Assembly (NCBI GenBank): GCA_949825065.1
Contig: OX463854.1
Location: 16,005,049-16,069,048, forward strand
Origin: Odontocerum albicorne
Lineage: Eukaryota; Arthropoda; Insecta; Trichoptera; Odontoceridae
Length of the DNA: 64,000 nt
Reading direction: 5' to 3'
Below are positions 1 to 12,292 of this stretch, one piece after another. Both the position numbers and the translations under genes were made by a program. Below the pieces are notes generated by a model, which made no database searches, was not told the origin of the DNA, and saw nothing but the letters and a program-made list of their open reading frames with translations. Every line of letters starts with the position of its first letter. Position 1 is the first letter of the stretch.

Positions 1-156
1 TGAATGGGAAAGTTAATTCAAATTTGGAAACAAAAAAGGAGAGAAGTTGGGAAATAAAATTTATTTCTATAGTTTAGAGCTCTTTTCTATATGCCTAGCC
101 CGTCAGGGAAATGTCATAATGGAATATAGGTCTGTTTTTTTTTAAATTTGATTTGC

Positions 157-350
157 ACTGTATTAAACTTTCGTTATATATAGTATAACCTGGCGTATTT
201 TCTCTATGCGGCAATGTCTCACAACGAACCAGAAAGAAGTGAAAACCAGAATAATACTATTTTTTAAAACAAAATAGGTATCAATGGGAATTGAACCTGC
301 AAATTTCCGGGAAGGCAGATATTTTAACAATTAGGCCATGGAGGTCGTCG
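157..350 (-). mobile_element. SINE-1, near full length
   Basis: Reverse-oriented copy of the recurrent tRNA-derived SINE. Read on the minus strand it begins with the tRNA-like head (gacctccatggcc), has a good pol III B box (ggttcaattcc, plus positions 287-297), a short body ending in ctggttttcac, then the family tail (gttggttgtgagacattgcc and aacgaaagtttaat). SINEs carry no protein and depend on a LINE for mobility. The copy is diverged, so it is old. Confidence 0.8.
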
Positions 351-539
351 TTAAAGTTTTGAAAACATAAAAAGGGATTTCTTAGTTCTTTGACAGTTAC
401 GATACAAGAACTAAGAAATAAGAGTAAATAAGAACTCGTATGTTATTACTCGTAGTAGAAAAGTGATTATACGTTTATTGTGAATCTTTCTAAATTTCAT
501 TTAAGTTTACGAAACATAATTTCCTTTTTTTAACGCAGC

Positions 540-880
540 AGCAAGTTACGCAGAATGACGCCACATGATATTCGATACAAGATCAAATCTCATGAATACA
601 AACATATCACAGGGAGTAGTTTTATTTTCGCGCCCATGATACAAACTAAACTCCAAATAAATCACCCGTTCAGACGAGTGGAGTGATACCAAATATCATT
701 GTGAATCGGAATACTTCCGACACCCTCGGTCCTGTGGACAGAGCCGATAATATTCCGAGCGTCCCTCTCGCACCCGTAGTAAATACCTTTAAGCCGGGAG
801 CTTCGTGTGCTAGATACTAGAACGTGCTTTTCACCAATCCAACCTCATTAGAACTACCATTTGCCTCGGACCAGAGATTT
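540..880. other. Higher-GC island, candidate conserved non-coding element
   Basis: A stretch clearly richer in G+C than its flanks, without tandem structure, SINE or RT similarity, and without a plausible long ORF. It holds ccgagcgtccctctcgcacc and similar mixed-composition sequence. In arthropod intergenic DNA such islands are often regulatory, but that reading is inference. Confidence 0.25.
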
Positions 881-1680
881 CCAAATATAGTACATAGGAT
901 TTAATTTAATCACTGCAAATATCCAGGTTTTGATTGTATTTGAAACAATTATGCATTTATTTTCACAAACAAATATTTAAACTTCTTAGTTATATCGAAA
1001 AATATATAACATAAGTTTAACCTATATTTATTTGAGATCGAAATGTATGTTTCTTCTTGACATAAAATTGTGTTTTCATCAAATGTCAATATTAATCAAA
1101 GGCAGCGACGTTGCTCACTAAAAAGCTTGAGTTGAAAACTTTCTTGAAACAACTTCCAAAAATTTCTTTTTATTACATTTATATACTGACGTATAGTTAA
1201 ATGTGTGTGTTTATTTCATTTCATTAAATAGTACAATAATTTTATAAACTGTAATTACCAGATATTTTTCTTCACAACTTTCAAACAGTGTACTCATTAT
1301 ATGCTGTAATGCATTCTCATTCTCAACATACGCAATTACTTTATTACCATACGTCAGTTTTTATAAACCCACATTCTATTCTTTATACCTCCTAATGGTG
1401 TGTGCAGTTCTGCGTCTTCACTTTCAACACCATTCACCCAATGTCTTAGATCATCTATTGTTTACATTACTTTTCTTGATGTACAAAATCATTTTACACT
1501 CTTTTACTATACCATATTTTTTGCCACAATTATACAAAATGAAAAAAACACCAGTATAACATTACCATTAGCATTCTGGTATAGTTTGGGCATATATTAC
1601 GAATTAATGAAGAAAGATTAATAAAAGAAATAAACAATGCAATTATGATATTAAGGATAGAAAAACCAAGAAAATATATT
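881..1680. other. AT-rich DNA, nothing recognised
   Basis: Low-complexity A+T-rich sequence with only short chance frames. I see no repeat family, RNA gene or exon-like signal. Confidence 0.5.
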
Positions 1681-1855
1681 TGTATCAAGTGAATAGTATT
1701 TTTAATGAAAGGAATATAAAATATAGGAGTTGTATGAGAAAGTTCATTGATTTAGATGAGACGAAAGATGTGCGTCGTGATAGGTAAATCTGGCGCTCTG
1801 TCCTCTCTGCTTATCCCGACAGGTAAACGGCGTGATAACATGTATGCGCCTATAT
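1681..1855 (+). pseudogene. RT-A non-LTR retrotransposon, C-terminal scrap
   Basis: Reading rightward, the interrupted translation ends with DRxIWRSVLSAYPDRxTA followed by a stop. This is the same C-terminus seen at 13.2 kb (CMNVEEAK then CFVLSTYRD) and in decayed form near 50.3 and 51.1 kb. Insect non-LTR reverse transcriptases of the endonuclease-RT type commonly end with a CMNVxEAxxVCxDRxxWRSVVSAYP-like segment. Two in-frame stops inside the motif show it is dead. Only the last 50 or so codons are present. Confidence 0.55.
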
Positions 1856-2734
1856 ATGTTATTAATAATTAAATTATTATTAGAATAAAAACTTTTGAGA
1901 AACTCATCAATGTTATTATACTTTTCTTTTATACCAATTTTAAGATGATTCCATCCCTCTTCGCCTTTCCCTGTAGGCCTGCCACCCTGTTGCTCACGAT
2001 CGATTCGGCTGATTCTATGGAGCCCATAGTCCCTTCTCATAATGTAGCGTGACATAGCAAGGTCACAATGAGACCACTCAATATGCTCAGGTAAAATTTT
2101 GCAAAAAATAATAATAAAGTACTTGATTCCAGTTGAATTTTTAGGTAAAAACTTGAAAAAAATCCCTTTTACTGTAACGTAATAAGAACCAGTACGAGGT
2201 CAGACCTTTCGATACCATCTGATTTACATTGTTTCTTTTCTATCATATGAAATCTTAAAAGAAGTTTATATTTTTTCTGTGTTGTTTTATTTTTGTAATA
2301 TAATGTGTAATACGGCTATCATCAATCGGTTTACTAAAGTATTTCGTATTCAGTTATCTATAATTTTCTCTTTTTCCTCAACATCTTGTTCAAAAAGGAT
2401 CAGACCACCATTGTTTGCGCAATCACCTTTTTTTATTTCCTATTGTACACCAACCCAGTTAAAGCTTTCAATTACCTAGGCCTATCGGCCGGCATCCCCA
2501 TCAGCTTTTACGTGTTTACCTAGGAAGATCCACAAAGTACCTAATTTTCGAAGTCGTCAAAAAAATCTGATGCAACAACCGTTTATCTCGCATTCAAAAT
2601 ACTCGAATATGTTAATTCACCTACAACTTGTTAACATGGAGACACAGGAGTTTAAAGCCAAGTAACTTGATTTGAGCATTAACTCGTATTACTGGAGTCA
2701 TTAGTTTTCCCCCCATGACTTCTCAGTTTATTAC
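1856..2734. other. AT-rich DNA with a small GC patch
   Basis: No gene seen. A small patch at about 2475-2530 (cctatcggccggcatcccc) is GC-rich. The remainder is A+T-rich with chance ORFs only. Confidence 0.45.
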
Positions 2735-2895
2735 AGTCGCTTGGATTCATAATTTTCGTCCCCACTAGTACCCATTTAAACAAAAAGAGCTCTAGTCTGG
2801 TGTTTACTTAAGATTTCTTTAACATATTTCTTGTTGGTAGGAAGAGATTCCCACGTGGTAATAAATCCGCCAGGTTGTACTGTACGAGTACATAC
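2735..2895 (+). mobile_element. SINE-1 copy, head eroded
   Basis: The body and tail are clear: gtaccc spacer, tctggtgtttacttaag, ttgttggtaggaagagattc, then gtaataaatccgccaggttg. The tRNA-like head upstream of 2765 is hardly recognisable. The tail ends in gtactgtacgagtac in place of the usual atacaacgaaag. Confidence 0.7.
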
Positions 2896-2899
2896 ATAG

Positions 2900-4677
2900 C
2901 AAAAATTCAATCCAATAACTAGCAACATCACTTCGCATATTGAAATTGCACTATCCATTATATAGTATATATTTATTGTTTTATGAATGAAATTTAAGAG
3001 ATTTTTTTTATTATATTATTTCGAGTAGTGTTTTTAATTATTTTTTACCTGACACGTATTTCACTACTGATTTTCTATTTAAACCGATATAATGTATCAA
3101 ACGAGATGTGGTCAATCATTTAAAAAAATCAATCGATTTCCATCTAAAGATAACTTTAGGTAACACCAATAAAAAAATCAATAAAAATATTTGCATCAAA
3201 TAATGTATTACATTTTCGTTTATATTGTATTATAAAATTATATTCCGATAACCCTTTGTTTTCAATAGTAAAAACACTACAAAACATCCAATAACTTTGA
3301 AATCCGATCTGAATTCACTATCTAATTCGTTTGACGTTCATCATATTATTTTTCTAAGGATTTTCAGTATCAGTTCACGTATCATTTCACATTCAAGTTT
3401 ATTACGTAAAGCCCAATACTCGGATAGGAAAAGTTAATATGAGAAAGTACAAAATATTCTCAACTCGAAACGGAGACGTATGAAAAGCGAATATTTGGAA
3501 TATTATTAGATTTATGCAATATTGTGATATAAGGGCATTTGTTACGCTTGAAGAAGCACCGCTCTCGTGGAATCGTATACTTGAAGGTTTTAAAGTCAAT
3601 TTCGGATATTTCTCCGATATCTATACGAGTTTATTTTTTCTTTCTTTACTTCGGTTTACGTTTAGTGACTAATATTCTGTTGACTTCAAAAACATTTCAA
3701 CCATTCAATTTATTTTCTTTATATGAATAATAATACAAAAAATTTAACCAGCATGTTAGAATAAATAAACAACGATCTCAAAAAATATATGATGGAATAC
3801 AACAGGCCTCATTTCAGAGTTTATTAAAAAAAATGACTAATATTTGTCTTTTTAAGAGTACCTCAAGTACGCTAAAATTGTAAAGGTAGCTTGTAAGAGT
3901 CACTAAATGCAGGTAAATTTTTAAAAACTAGTTTTAATTGTATATAGTAAAGCGAAACTTAATTTATCATATATGTTTTGAATTAAAATATTACTTTTTT
4001 TTATTATTTGAAATAAAAACGAAACCTACAAAAAAATTAAATGACTTAAACATTAAGTTAATTCTAACAAAAACGCATTTTGTATATAACCACACATTTA
4101 CAATGGTTCGATCTCTAAAATGTATTTTTTCCGGTGCAAATATAATAGATTTTTCCACAATAAACATTGTGAGGCTTCAATATTCGAGTTGATTTCAACC
4201 GCTGAAATCTTTGAGATCCTTCCCGTATTAAATTTCAAAAGGGTTTTGCCCCCCTCATCCCTCGATCCCAGGACCCCTCTCTCACTCGCCTCAACCCCCC
4301 TTCCTGAATTCCTGGAACCCTTTGCATAGTTTGTTGTATATTATTTGACAAGTGTAGCCAGATCTTGTGGTTTGCCACTTGCATTATCATCACGATCTCA
4401 AACGTTGAGTTTGGGTCGCGTTCTCTTGTCATGGTTAATGGATGAGTTTTTGAACGTAGATGAATTAATCTTCTCCCATTCAAAGTTTATTGTTACTAAT
4501 TTTATGATAGTGATTGATAAAATGAAAACGTTGGAATTAAGTTTATTTAATTTAATTTTTAGTCAAACGATAATATTTATGATAAGGTGTACAATGTTAA
4601 CAACCAAATAAATGGACAATCATTGGACTATGAACTCATCTACTGATGACAAAAAGATATTTCAAGTTCATAAAAGT
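2900..4677. other. AT-rich DNA with one C-rich patch
   Basis: No gene or repeat family recognised. A pyrimidine-rich patch at about 4235-4325 (cccccctcatccctcgatcc) stands out; it produces spurious ORFs on both strands. Confidence 0.45.
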
Positions 4678-4923
4678 GACCTAATACATACCGGATTATG
4701 ACATTAAACGGAAGACATAACTTGAAAGCAACCGGAATTGGACAGATTTTGATATATTGGAGATGTGACGATTATGCCACCGAGTAAGTTGTTGTACACT
4801 GACCTAATACATACCGACTAATGACATTAAACGGAAGACATAACTTGAAAGCAACCGGAATTGGACAGATTTTGATATATTGGAAATGTGAAGATTATGC
4901 CACCGAGTAAGTTGTTGTACAGT
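4678..4923. repeat. Tandem duplication, 123 bp x 2
   Basis: The segment starting gacctaatacataccg at 4678 is repeated from 4801 with only a handful of substitutions, and the copies abut exactly. High identity points to a recent duplication compared with the surrounding eroded repeats. No ORF or known element lies within the unit. Confidence 0.9.
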
Positions 4924-5399
4924 GAACTAAAGAGAAGGCTGGTCATATCTTCTTACCTTCCCCTTAGAAAAAAATCACAAATAGCCTCTTTTTATTTTTT
5001 TTGGTTTGCATTTTCCTTGCTTTCCATTAATTTCAGACATATTTTAGGCATTTAATTCTTTAAGTATTTTGCGACTCGTTCTTTCGACATTATCAAACCA
5101 TTTGAAGGTTATATTCTCAGTTCTACTTATTACATCCATTGCTTACGGCAAAACATCCGATCACTCTTTAGTCCAGTGTAAATTGTAATGCCAAATATAG
5201 TATACTTTCCAAGACAAGCATTTAAATTGTATTTATCTGTTTCAACATTCATTTATTCAGTTCTGTTTCAACATTCAGGCTTCGCTTTTATTATCAAATA
5301 GTTTTTTTAAAGTATAATAAATATTTGTTCACTATAAAAATTTCATTGAATTAATTTAATTACTACATCAAAAAGTCAGTATTCAAATATGTGAAAAAG
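4924..5399. other. AT-rich DNA, nothing recognised
   Basis: No coding, RNA or repeat signal beyond homopolymer runs. Confidence 0.45.
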
Positions 5400-5600
5400 A
5401 CCAGCCGATAAAGAGCCATGTGGATGCGGTATCAGGGTCACATAACGGTCGAAGAGGTTTGCTCGTATTCTGTGACAGTTATCCCGATTACAAATAAGCC
5501 GGCTAATGATACAGGGGAAGGGCGCGGGTTAATGAATTAACAGAAGCGGCCCGGGTCGCGACCCCGCCCGCAAGATTAACTGCCCCCGGGCCGGATCGTT
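5400..5600. promoter_or_regulatory. Strong GC island with paired-type homeodomain site
   Basis: The GC-richest non-repeat island of the window. It contains TAATGAATTA (5530-5539), which fits the TAATnnATTA site of cooperative Paired-class homeodomain dimers, and the perfect palindrome gggtcgcgaccc (5553-5564), followed by further CpG-rich sequence. No ORF or element similarity is seen. A regulatory role is inferred from composition and motifs; an old GC-rich repeat is the alternative. Confidence 0.35.
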
Positions 5601-5754
5601 TCAACATGTAATATTGTAAAAGCAGATATTTGCAACCGGTGATTGATGATTTTTTTTGTTTCAATAATTTGTGAACTTAATGTGATGCATGTTAACTCCT
5701 CAGGGAAGCTCTAAACTTCAATTTAATTTTCAAATTAAAACTTTATATAAGTCG

Positions 5755-6625
<871 letters not shown>

Positions 6626-6629
6626 GGAA

Positions 6630-6662
6630 TCAAACTCGAACGTCTTATCAACTAGACCAACA
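6630..6662 (-). mobile_element. SINE-1 head remnant at the edge of a tandem array
   Basis: Read on the minus strand this gives ttggtctagttgataagacg and a gagtttgattccc B-box region. This is the SINE-1 head without its body or tail. The caactagaccaa part is carried into every unit of the adjoining 52-bp array. Confidence 0.6.
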
Positions 6663-6910
6663 AAATCATACTAACTTCATATTCGTAAATCATGGTCATG
6701 CAACTAGACCAACAAAATCATACTAACTTCATATTCGTAAATCATGGTCATGCAACTAGACCAACAAAATCATACTAACTTCATATTCGTAAATCATGGT
6801 CATGCAACTAAACCAACGAAATCATACTAACTTCATATTCGTAAATCATGGTCATGTAACTAGACCAACGAAATCATGCTAACTTCATATTCGTAAATCA
6901 TGGTCATGCA
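6649..6910. repeat. 52-bp tandem array, 5 units
   Basis: Units start at 6649, 6701, 6753, 6805 and 6857 (caactagaccaac and slight variants) and end with attcgtaaatcatggtcatg. The first 12 bases are SINE-1 head sequence and the rest is not, so the array was amplified across a SINE/flank junction. Confidence 0.92.
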
Positions 6911-7689
6911 TATTCGTAAATATTAAGCAAGGAAACACTTTCGTGTACTCTGTGTTCTAAGGATATGATAAATATCTTAAGTGATTCGGTATGTCGAGTT
7001 ATTGTATGTTGTTTATGTCAAGATAGTTGGAAAAAACTAATGAAACAAATCTAGGAATATTTAAGCAAGTAATAGAATTTACACTATTTAACAGATCTCT
7101 CACACTATAAGCCGTTCTCCGAGTGACATTTGATAACTAAGTAGAGACAAAAAATAAGTAATGATGATGTGTTTTCTTTTATTTTTTAAATTGATTGATA
7201 ATTATAATCTTTTAAAATCTATCACACCAGCTTGGTAGATAAATTTACCGATGTTCCATTATTAATGCAAATATCCAATATTAAAATTAATATATGATAT
7301 CTTTGATTCTAAAATAGTTCTCAACTTCTGATGTAAAGTGAATGTATGCCGTGGTAATAGAAGAGGATTAAAAGGGACACCCTCACTTACCTGACCGGGC
7401 CGGGCCGGAGCCACAGCTGGACTAGGTAGGGCCGGAGCAGGACGATACAATGAAATTTAATTCAACGGTACAGCGTATGTCGGTCAGATGGAAAAAAATA
7501 AAATGTGGCATTTCGGAGCAAGTGTTTAATATTTGCTTCTTTTTGTCGGTTAACATTTGAATTATATGCGAATGTAACAAAAGGTGTTGATTGTAGAGTA
7601 AGGTTCAAATGTATGTATCCAGATATCGTAGTTCTAGCGGAAAGCTAGGAAAATTTACCAACATTTCTGTATGAAAGGTATAAATCAAA
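6911..7689. other. AT-rich DNA with a short CCGG-rich patch
   Basis: No gene seen. At 7390-7440 there is a patch of repeated gggccgg units (accgggccgggccggagcc), very unlike its flanks. Its origin is unclear. Confidence 0.4.
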
Positions 7690-7990
7690 TATGCTGAATA
7701 TGAATATAGGGAATTGGAAAGTTATAGTTATTGAGAGAGGAAGCAAGAGTAAGAGTGTGAATAATAGTGAATAACAAAAAGCAAGAGTAAGAGTGAATAT
7801 CAAAATATTGGAGCGAATGGAGAAATGTTATATCTTGGAAGCATGCTCACTTCGGATGGTCACGTACAATATTTAAAGAAGAATTGGGTTAAAATGTGTT
7901 TACTGACCGAGCATTTCGAGAGAAGCAAAGCTGACTGATCATGATGGAATATAGGTACCAATATTAAGATAGTTCGGCTACGTAGAAATA
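7690..7990 (+). pseudogene. RT-A non-LTR reverse transcriptase fragment
   Basis: From 7810 one frame reads NGEMLYLGSMLTSDGHVQY followed by a KMCLL-like stretch and stops. YLGSMLTSDGxV is the conserved segment following the catalytic fingers/palm in insect endonuclease-RT LINEs, normally followed by NRVKMGL. The upstream 120 bp is AG-rich and has lost its frame. Dead fragment of the family seen more completely at 12.8-13.3 and 50.0-50.4 kb. Confidence 0.6.
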
Positions 7991-9037
7991 AGAACAAGGT
8001 GTGATAGTGGAGACGATAATAATGAACAGTCATCAATTTAACACTTCATTGATTAACCACTTTCTTAGGTAGTTTTGGAAAATACTGATTTTTCTATTTA
8101 TCGACCGTCTCAAGGCAAAAAAATCACTATGAAATGTTTAGAGTGAAATATAAATATCGATAACCAAAATAACGTAAATTAACTTAATCTGAAATATGTA
8201 GAGATGATGATTATTGTTATTTTAATAAAAAATACTCATGTAAACAAATAATCTATAGTAAAAATGACTCGTTTCTTTTTCTTTTCCATAGATTTCATTT
8301 TTAAAAACGAGGAATATTAGTTTTAAATATATTTTGTATGGTTGGTAATTATTTATCTTTATGGTTGTATTGTGTGTATTTCAGAAGAAAAAAGTTTGAA
8401 AAACGATAACGTTAAATGTATCACGAAAATGGGATCATAACAAAGTATTTAAAAAAAGTTTGTGTTATTTACAAACCTAACCATATTTACCTGTAAGTTC
8501 ATTTGAAGCTTTTACCTTTAAGTTCATTTGACGCTTTTCATGTTCATTTTTAGATGTTGAAATATGTTATAATAAATTCTCAGGCGTGCTTATTTCATAG
8601 ATTAATAACAGCACAAAATTTGACTCAGTTCTCACTATTAAAAAGAGAGAGATAATAGTTTTTTTTTACATGACTATTCAAAGAAAATTGGATATTCCCA
8701 GCCAGTGAGCAATGTTACGATAATTACATTTATTGAGAATACAACACATATCCTAGAAGCAAAACACAACAAACTTTCACTATCGAAATAATACCATGTA
8801 AGAGAGTATTTTAAATTGATGTTTACCGGGAGTCTTGGATATCACATGTTTATTTTTTTTTTAAATGTGTTGTTAAATAAAAGTGCAAGTAACTTGCGTC
8901 AACCAATTGAATCACGTCAAAAAATTTAATCTATTATATTACAACCTAGATAGTGGCAATCTCTTTCAATGGATTACAAATATTTAAAAAAAGTGCTGAA
9001 GCGAAAACCATACTGAAAATCTTTTTAATAAAACGAT
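7991..9037. other. AT-rich DNA, nothing recognised
   Basis: Long A and T runs; no element, exon or RNA gene recognised. Confidence 0.45.
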
Positions 9038-9090
9038 ACCAACCTGCAGCCCCCCGGTTACAAGACAGGCCAACCAACTAGTACAGGGTC
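9038..9090 (-). mobile_element. SINE-1 head fragment
   Basis: On the minus strand: agttggttggcctgtcttg followed by taaccggggggctgcaggtt, the region from A box to just before the B box. Because it lies left of the tail at 9251 it cannot belong to the same minus-strand copy. Confidence 0.5.
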
Positions 9091-9250
9091 CCTGGTTAGA
9101 TAGAAAAGTGGTGGCTATGTTTTAAACTAGCAATCGTTTCATCTAACCACACAATCAAACCTCTTTGGATAAGTTTGTGGAGTTTTTTTTTTTTATGAAA
9201 ATCTACATGAACTTCAACTTTTATTACCAATATCTTAGCTTTTTTTTTTA

Positions 9251-9334
9251 ACCTGGCGAGTTTATTGCCATGTGGAAATCTCTTCCAACCAACCAGAAAG
9301 CTATTAAATAGGCCCTAAGTGAAAACCAGACTGC
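9251..9334 (-). mobile_element. SINE-1 tail fragment
   Basis: Reverse complement of the family body/tail junction: ctggttttcacttagggcc, ctggttggttggaagagatt, tccacatggcaataaactcg. The terminal aacgaaagtgtaat is missing, as is the head. Confidence 0.75.
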
Positions 9335-9489
9335 TCTTTATATTATTCAAAAATTAAACGTCACAGAAAACAGTGTTAGATCATGACTTTTTGGTTTAAG
9401 TATTTAGCCCTTCATAATACTAGCATATTTCTGGAAAGGAATGGAAAAGGTCTATTTTGTGGCACGATGACAAAACGCAAAATGGATTA

Positions 9490-9680
9490 TCATTCATTTC
9501 TCACTATCACTGTGCAGGAGGGAGATAATTTAAATGAATTCCCAGCCTCCCGCGCCTTGCTGCTCCCCTTCTCATTTCTGGCTGCCGGACGGGAATTGAC
9601 ATTGATTAAGAGAAATTTCAGAGGAAATTCTATAGAGTCTTTCGTTCTACAACGGCTTTCTAGACCGGTAAAGTCTCATC
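9490..9680. other. Higher-GC island, candidate non-coding element
   Basis: Mixed-composition island (cccagcctcccgcgccttgc, ctggctgccggacgggaatt) in A+T-rich flanks. A 113-codon frame crosses it, but its translation shows no domain I recognise, so I do not call a gene. Candidate conserved non-coding element by inference. Confidence 0.25.
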
Positions 9681-10049
9681 CAATCGAAAGTAGGCTTAAA
9701 AGTGTAATCGCTGTTAATCAATAAATGTGCTTTGCGTAATTAATATTTTTTGTGTATTTCTATTAACAGTTTTATAAACCAAGACCGAGAAGTGTTCAAC
9801 TTGGTAATACATTTTATATACTATAAAACAAATAAAGAAAATATTATATGGAAGATCTAAGTGAGAAGATGTATTCGTGTTAAAAAAAGCAAGAGTTACA
9901 ATCACAATAAATTAAGACGATGTGTTCTATCTACCATTTTTAATATTGACAGGAGTGCGATGGTGGTGTTTATATTCAATAATTTAAAAAAAACAGATAC
10001 TGGTAATTATGCTAATTTTCAAAATAAGTATCATATCAATTATCGAAAA

Positions 10050-10520
10050 TCGTGTTGATTGTCGACGTTGCCCTGCTGTTTATCAACAATATCGTATTGT
10101 TTATCAAATTTTTGACATTATTATGTATATTAATTATCGACACTAGCATGTTTGATATTCACACTGTCGTGTTAGTTATTGCTAACGTGTTGACTATCAC
10201 TAGCCTGTTGATTATCGTCACTGTTGTATTATTTATAGACACTATCGTATTGTTTATCAACTATTGTATTGTATAACACTTTCGTTGTATACATTACAAC
10301 CTGGTGGGTTTATTACCATGTGACAATCTCTACCAACAAACCAGAAAGAAGTTAAATCATGTTGATTATCGACATTATCACGTCAGTTACGGACTATCGC
10401 TTGATTATCGACTATCGTGATGATTATCGACACTTTTATGTTGATTATCTACTATCGTGGAGATTATCGAATTTGATGTTGATTATGGGCACTATGATGT
10501 TGATTTTTTTTAATAAACTT
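10050..10520. repeat. Degenerate 20-24 bp tandem array split by a SINE
   Basis: Many variants of a unit around tgttgattatcgacactatc occur at 10050-10270 and again at 10356-10515. The SINE-1 fragment at 10273-10355 interrupts it, so the array predates that insertion. ORFs rich in I, V, L and D over this region are repeat artefacts. Confidence 0.8.
10273..10355 (-). mobile_element. SINE-1 tail inserted in a tandem array
   Basis: The minus strand reads ctggtttgttggtagagatt, acatggtaataaacccacca, then ataacgaaagtgttata, i.e. a 5-prime-truncated copy, as expected from target-primed reverse transcription. It splits the degenerate ttgattatcga array. Confidence 0.85.
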
Positions 10521-10689
10521 ATGCTTTATTATAAAACATTCTTGAAGTTTCATACCGAGATAAAGAATCTATTTTGAAAATAAGTAACACTTGAGAATGT
10601 AGTATTTCATTATCATCTTCATGTGAAAAATTAGGAACCAATCTTACATTGAAAAAATAAAGCTTAGTAAAAGTCTATAATTATATTGG

Positions 10690-11035
10690 TCTACAGACAC
10701 GCCCCAACCTATGATCATGAGATTTGGGTGCTGAAAAAAAAACAAAGTCAAGATTTCAACGAAATCATAACACGACAGTAACTGGGGATTTAATTGTTAT
10801 CTATTGTATAAAGAGGAATCTCAGATAAACTTATTGGGACACATTATTAGACAATCTCAACTAAGACTGCGCAAATCATATCTTGATTTTTAATCAGATG
10901 AAAGGAGTCCGTTTGTAAGAGCAAAGAAGAGTTGGAAGACACAGATAGATGAGCTACATACAGAAAGAGTGCATCTGGAATGGGCATAACTCCTAGATGT
11001 AACATATGGATTTCTCTCATTTAAACCATAAACTC
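10690..11035 (+). pseudogene. Non-LTR reverse transcriptase C-terminal remnant
   Basis: Interrupted translation: TYDHEIWVLKKKQSQ (cf. TYGxETWxLxKK of LINE RTs), then, after a frameshift, GHIIRQSQLRLRK (cf. WFGHVxRM), then SPFVRAKKSWKTQIDEL (cf. GRPRKxWxDQIxED). The order of these blocks matches the C-terminal third of endonuclease-RT LINEs. Several stops and at least one frameshift. Confidence 0.5.
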
Positions 11036-11943
11036 CAACATAGAGAAAAAAAAGCAAAATATAAATAGCATATTAATCTGTCTCTTTAATAACTACTTTA
11101 AGATTTCTTAAAATTTTATTTTAAATTAATGTTAATTTAAAAAAACAATTATTTCGCAAAATTTACGTTCATTTACACTGGGTTTGTGAGACAAAATGTT
11201 TACAAAATGTTGGTAAAGATTTTTTAAATTTACCTCCATCTTATACGAAAGAGGGTTGAACAAGTTTAAGAGATTATCTTAAATTTAGGATCCGAGTATA
11301 TACATACCATACAGGTATCTTAACGATCTTCATAACAAGAAGACAAAACATGCGGGTTAAACTTTTCGCTAACCCTCCTTGATATCCTAAAAAGCATCTT
11401 GCGAAGCCTCTATCTCGATATCCAAGTTTAATTGTTTTAAGAGGCTGAAAGAATTTCAGTGAATCATCTATCTAATAGGCTATCTTATCTAAAGTGCATA
11501 TTTAAAAATATGCATATAAATTAATATATTTTTTCAATATTTGTAATGAATTCCAATTTTCATTTTTGTATGTTAATTTTTTGTCGCTTATAAAGTTGAT
11601 GAATTGAAAATAATCTTTTTTTGCCTTTGGTACCTTATATAATTTGAAAGGTTAAAATAAATAACTTAATTTTAAATTCGTCATTGAATTTATTTTAGAT
11701 TAAGAAAGCGTTAAGCAACTGGGGGTGGTTTTCAATTGAACGATAATATTTTTTTAGTATTGAAGTAATAATATCCTTCCCCTTAAATTAAAGAATTGTT
11801 TTGAAAAGCGCCGTACTTACTCCAGTTATTTTTATCGTACGCTTATTTTCGTTGTAAATAACTGATAATATTTTGAAAAAAGTCTTTGTTTAAAAGAAAA
11901 CTAAAGAAAAAATCGTGAATTAAATAGGGATTTCATAAATTTT
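11036..11943. other. AT-rich DNA, nothing recognised
   Basis: Only homopolymer-rich sequence and chance frames. Confidence 0.45.
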
Positions 11944-12050
11944 AAGACGCCTGTTTTCCAACTTGGTGGTTATCAGTTCAATTCCTGTTAGTTCTCAAAT
12001 TTTTAAACGAGGCTTCAGTTTGTTTTTCACTAAAGGATTATTTCAGCACT
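11944..12050 (+). mobile_element. SINE-1 copy, 5-prime and 3-prime truncated
   Basis: Starts inside the head (aagacgcctgttttccaactt), retains a B box (agttcaattcc), and continues to the body (ttcagtttgtttttcactaa). The ctggttggttgg tail is lost. Confidence 0.6.
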
Positions 12051-12257
12051 TTTAATGAAAGCCAGAATGAAAACTACAACGAAAGTATACAACAGAATTT
12101 TATTAAGTACATGAGTAAAAATATCATATCACAAATAAAAAAAAAATTTAATCTTGCGTTTTCGAAAATAAATATAAAAAATCTACTCCTACCGTCGTTT
12201 AATAATTCGAAGTCTGCGAAAAGTTTCTCAAAATGAAATAGCGAGCAGTTCGCGTAG

Positions 12258-12292
12258 GGTGCGGTGCGGTGCGCGGCGGTGCGCGGCGCTCC
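12258..12292. repeat. Short CpG-rich gcggtgcg repeat
   Basis: About 35 bp of near-tandem ggtgcggtgcgcggcggtgc units. A very local G+C burst in A+T-rich DNA; of unknown origin. Confidence 0.7.

Noticed and set aside
9383..9724. 113-codon frame
   Set aside because: No recognisable domain, no promoter or splice signals. Openness is explained by the higher-GC island it crosses.
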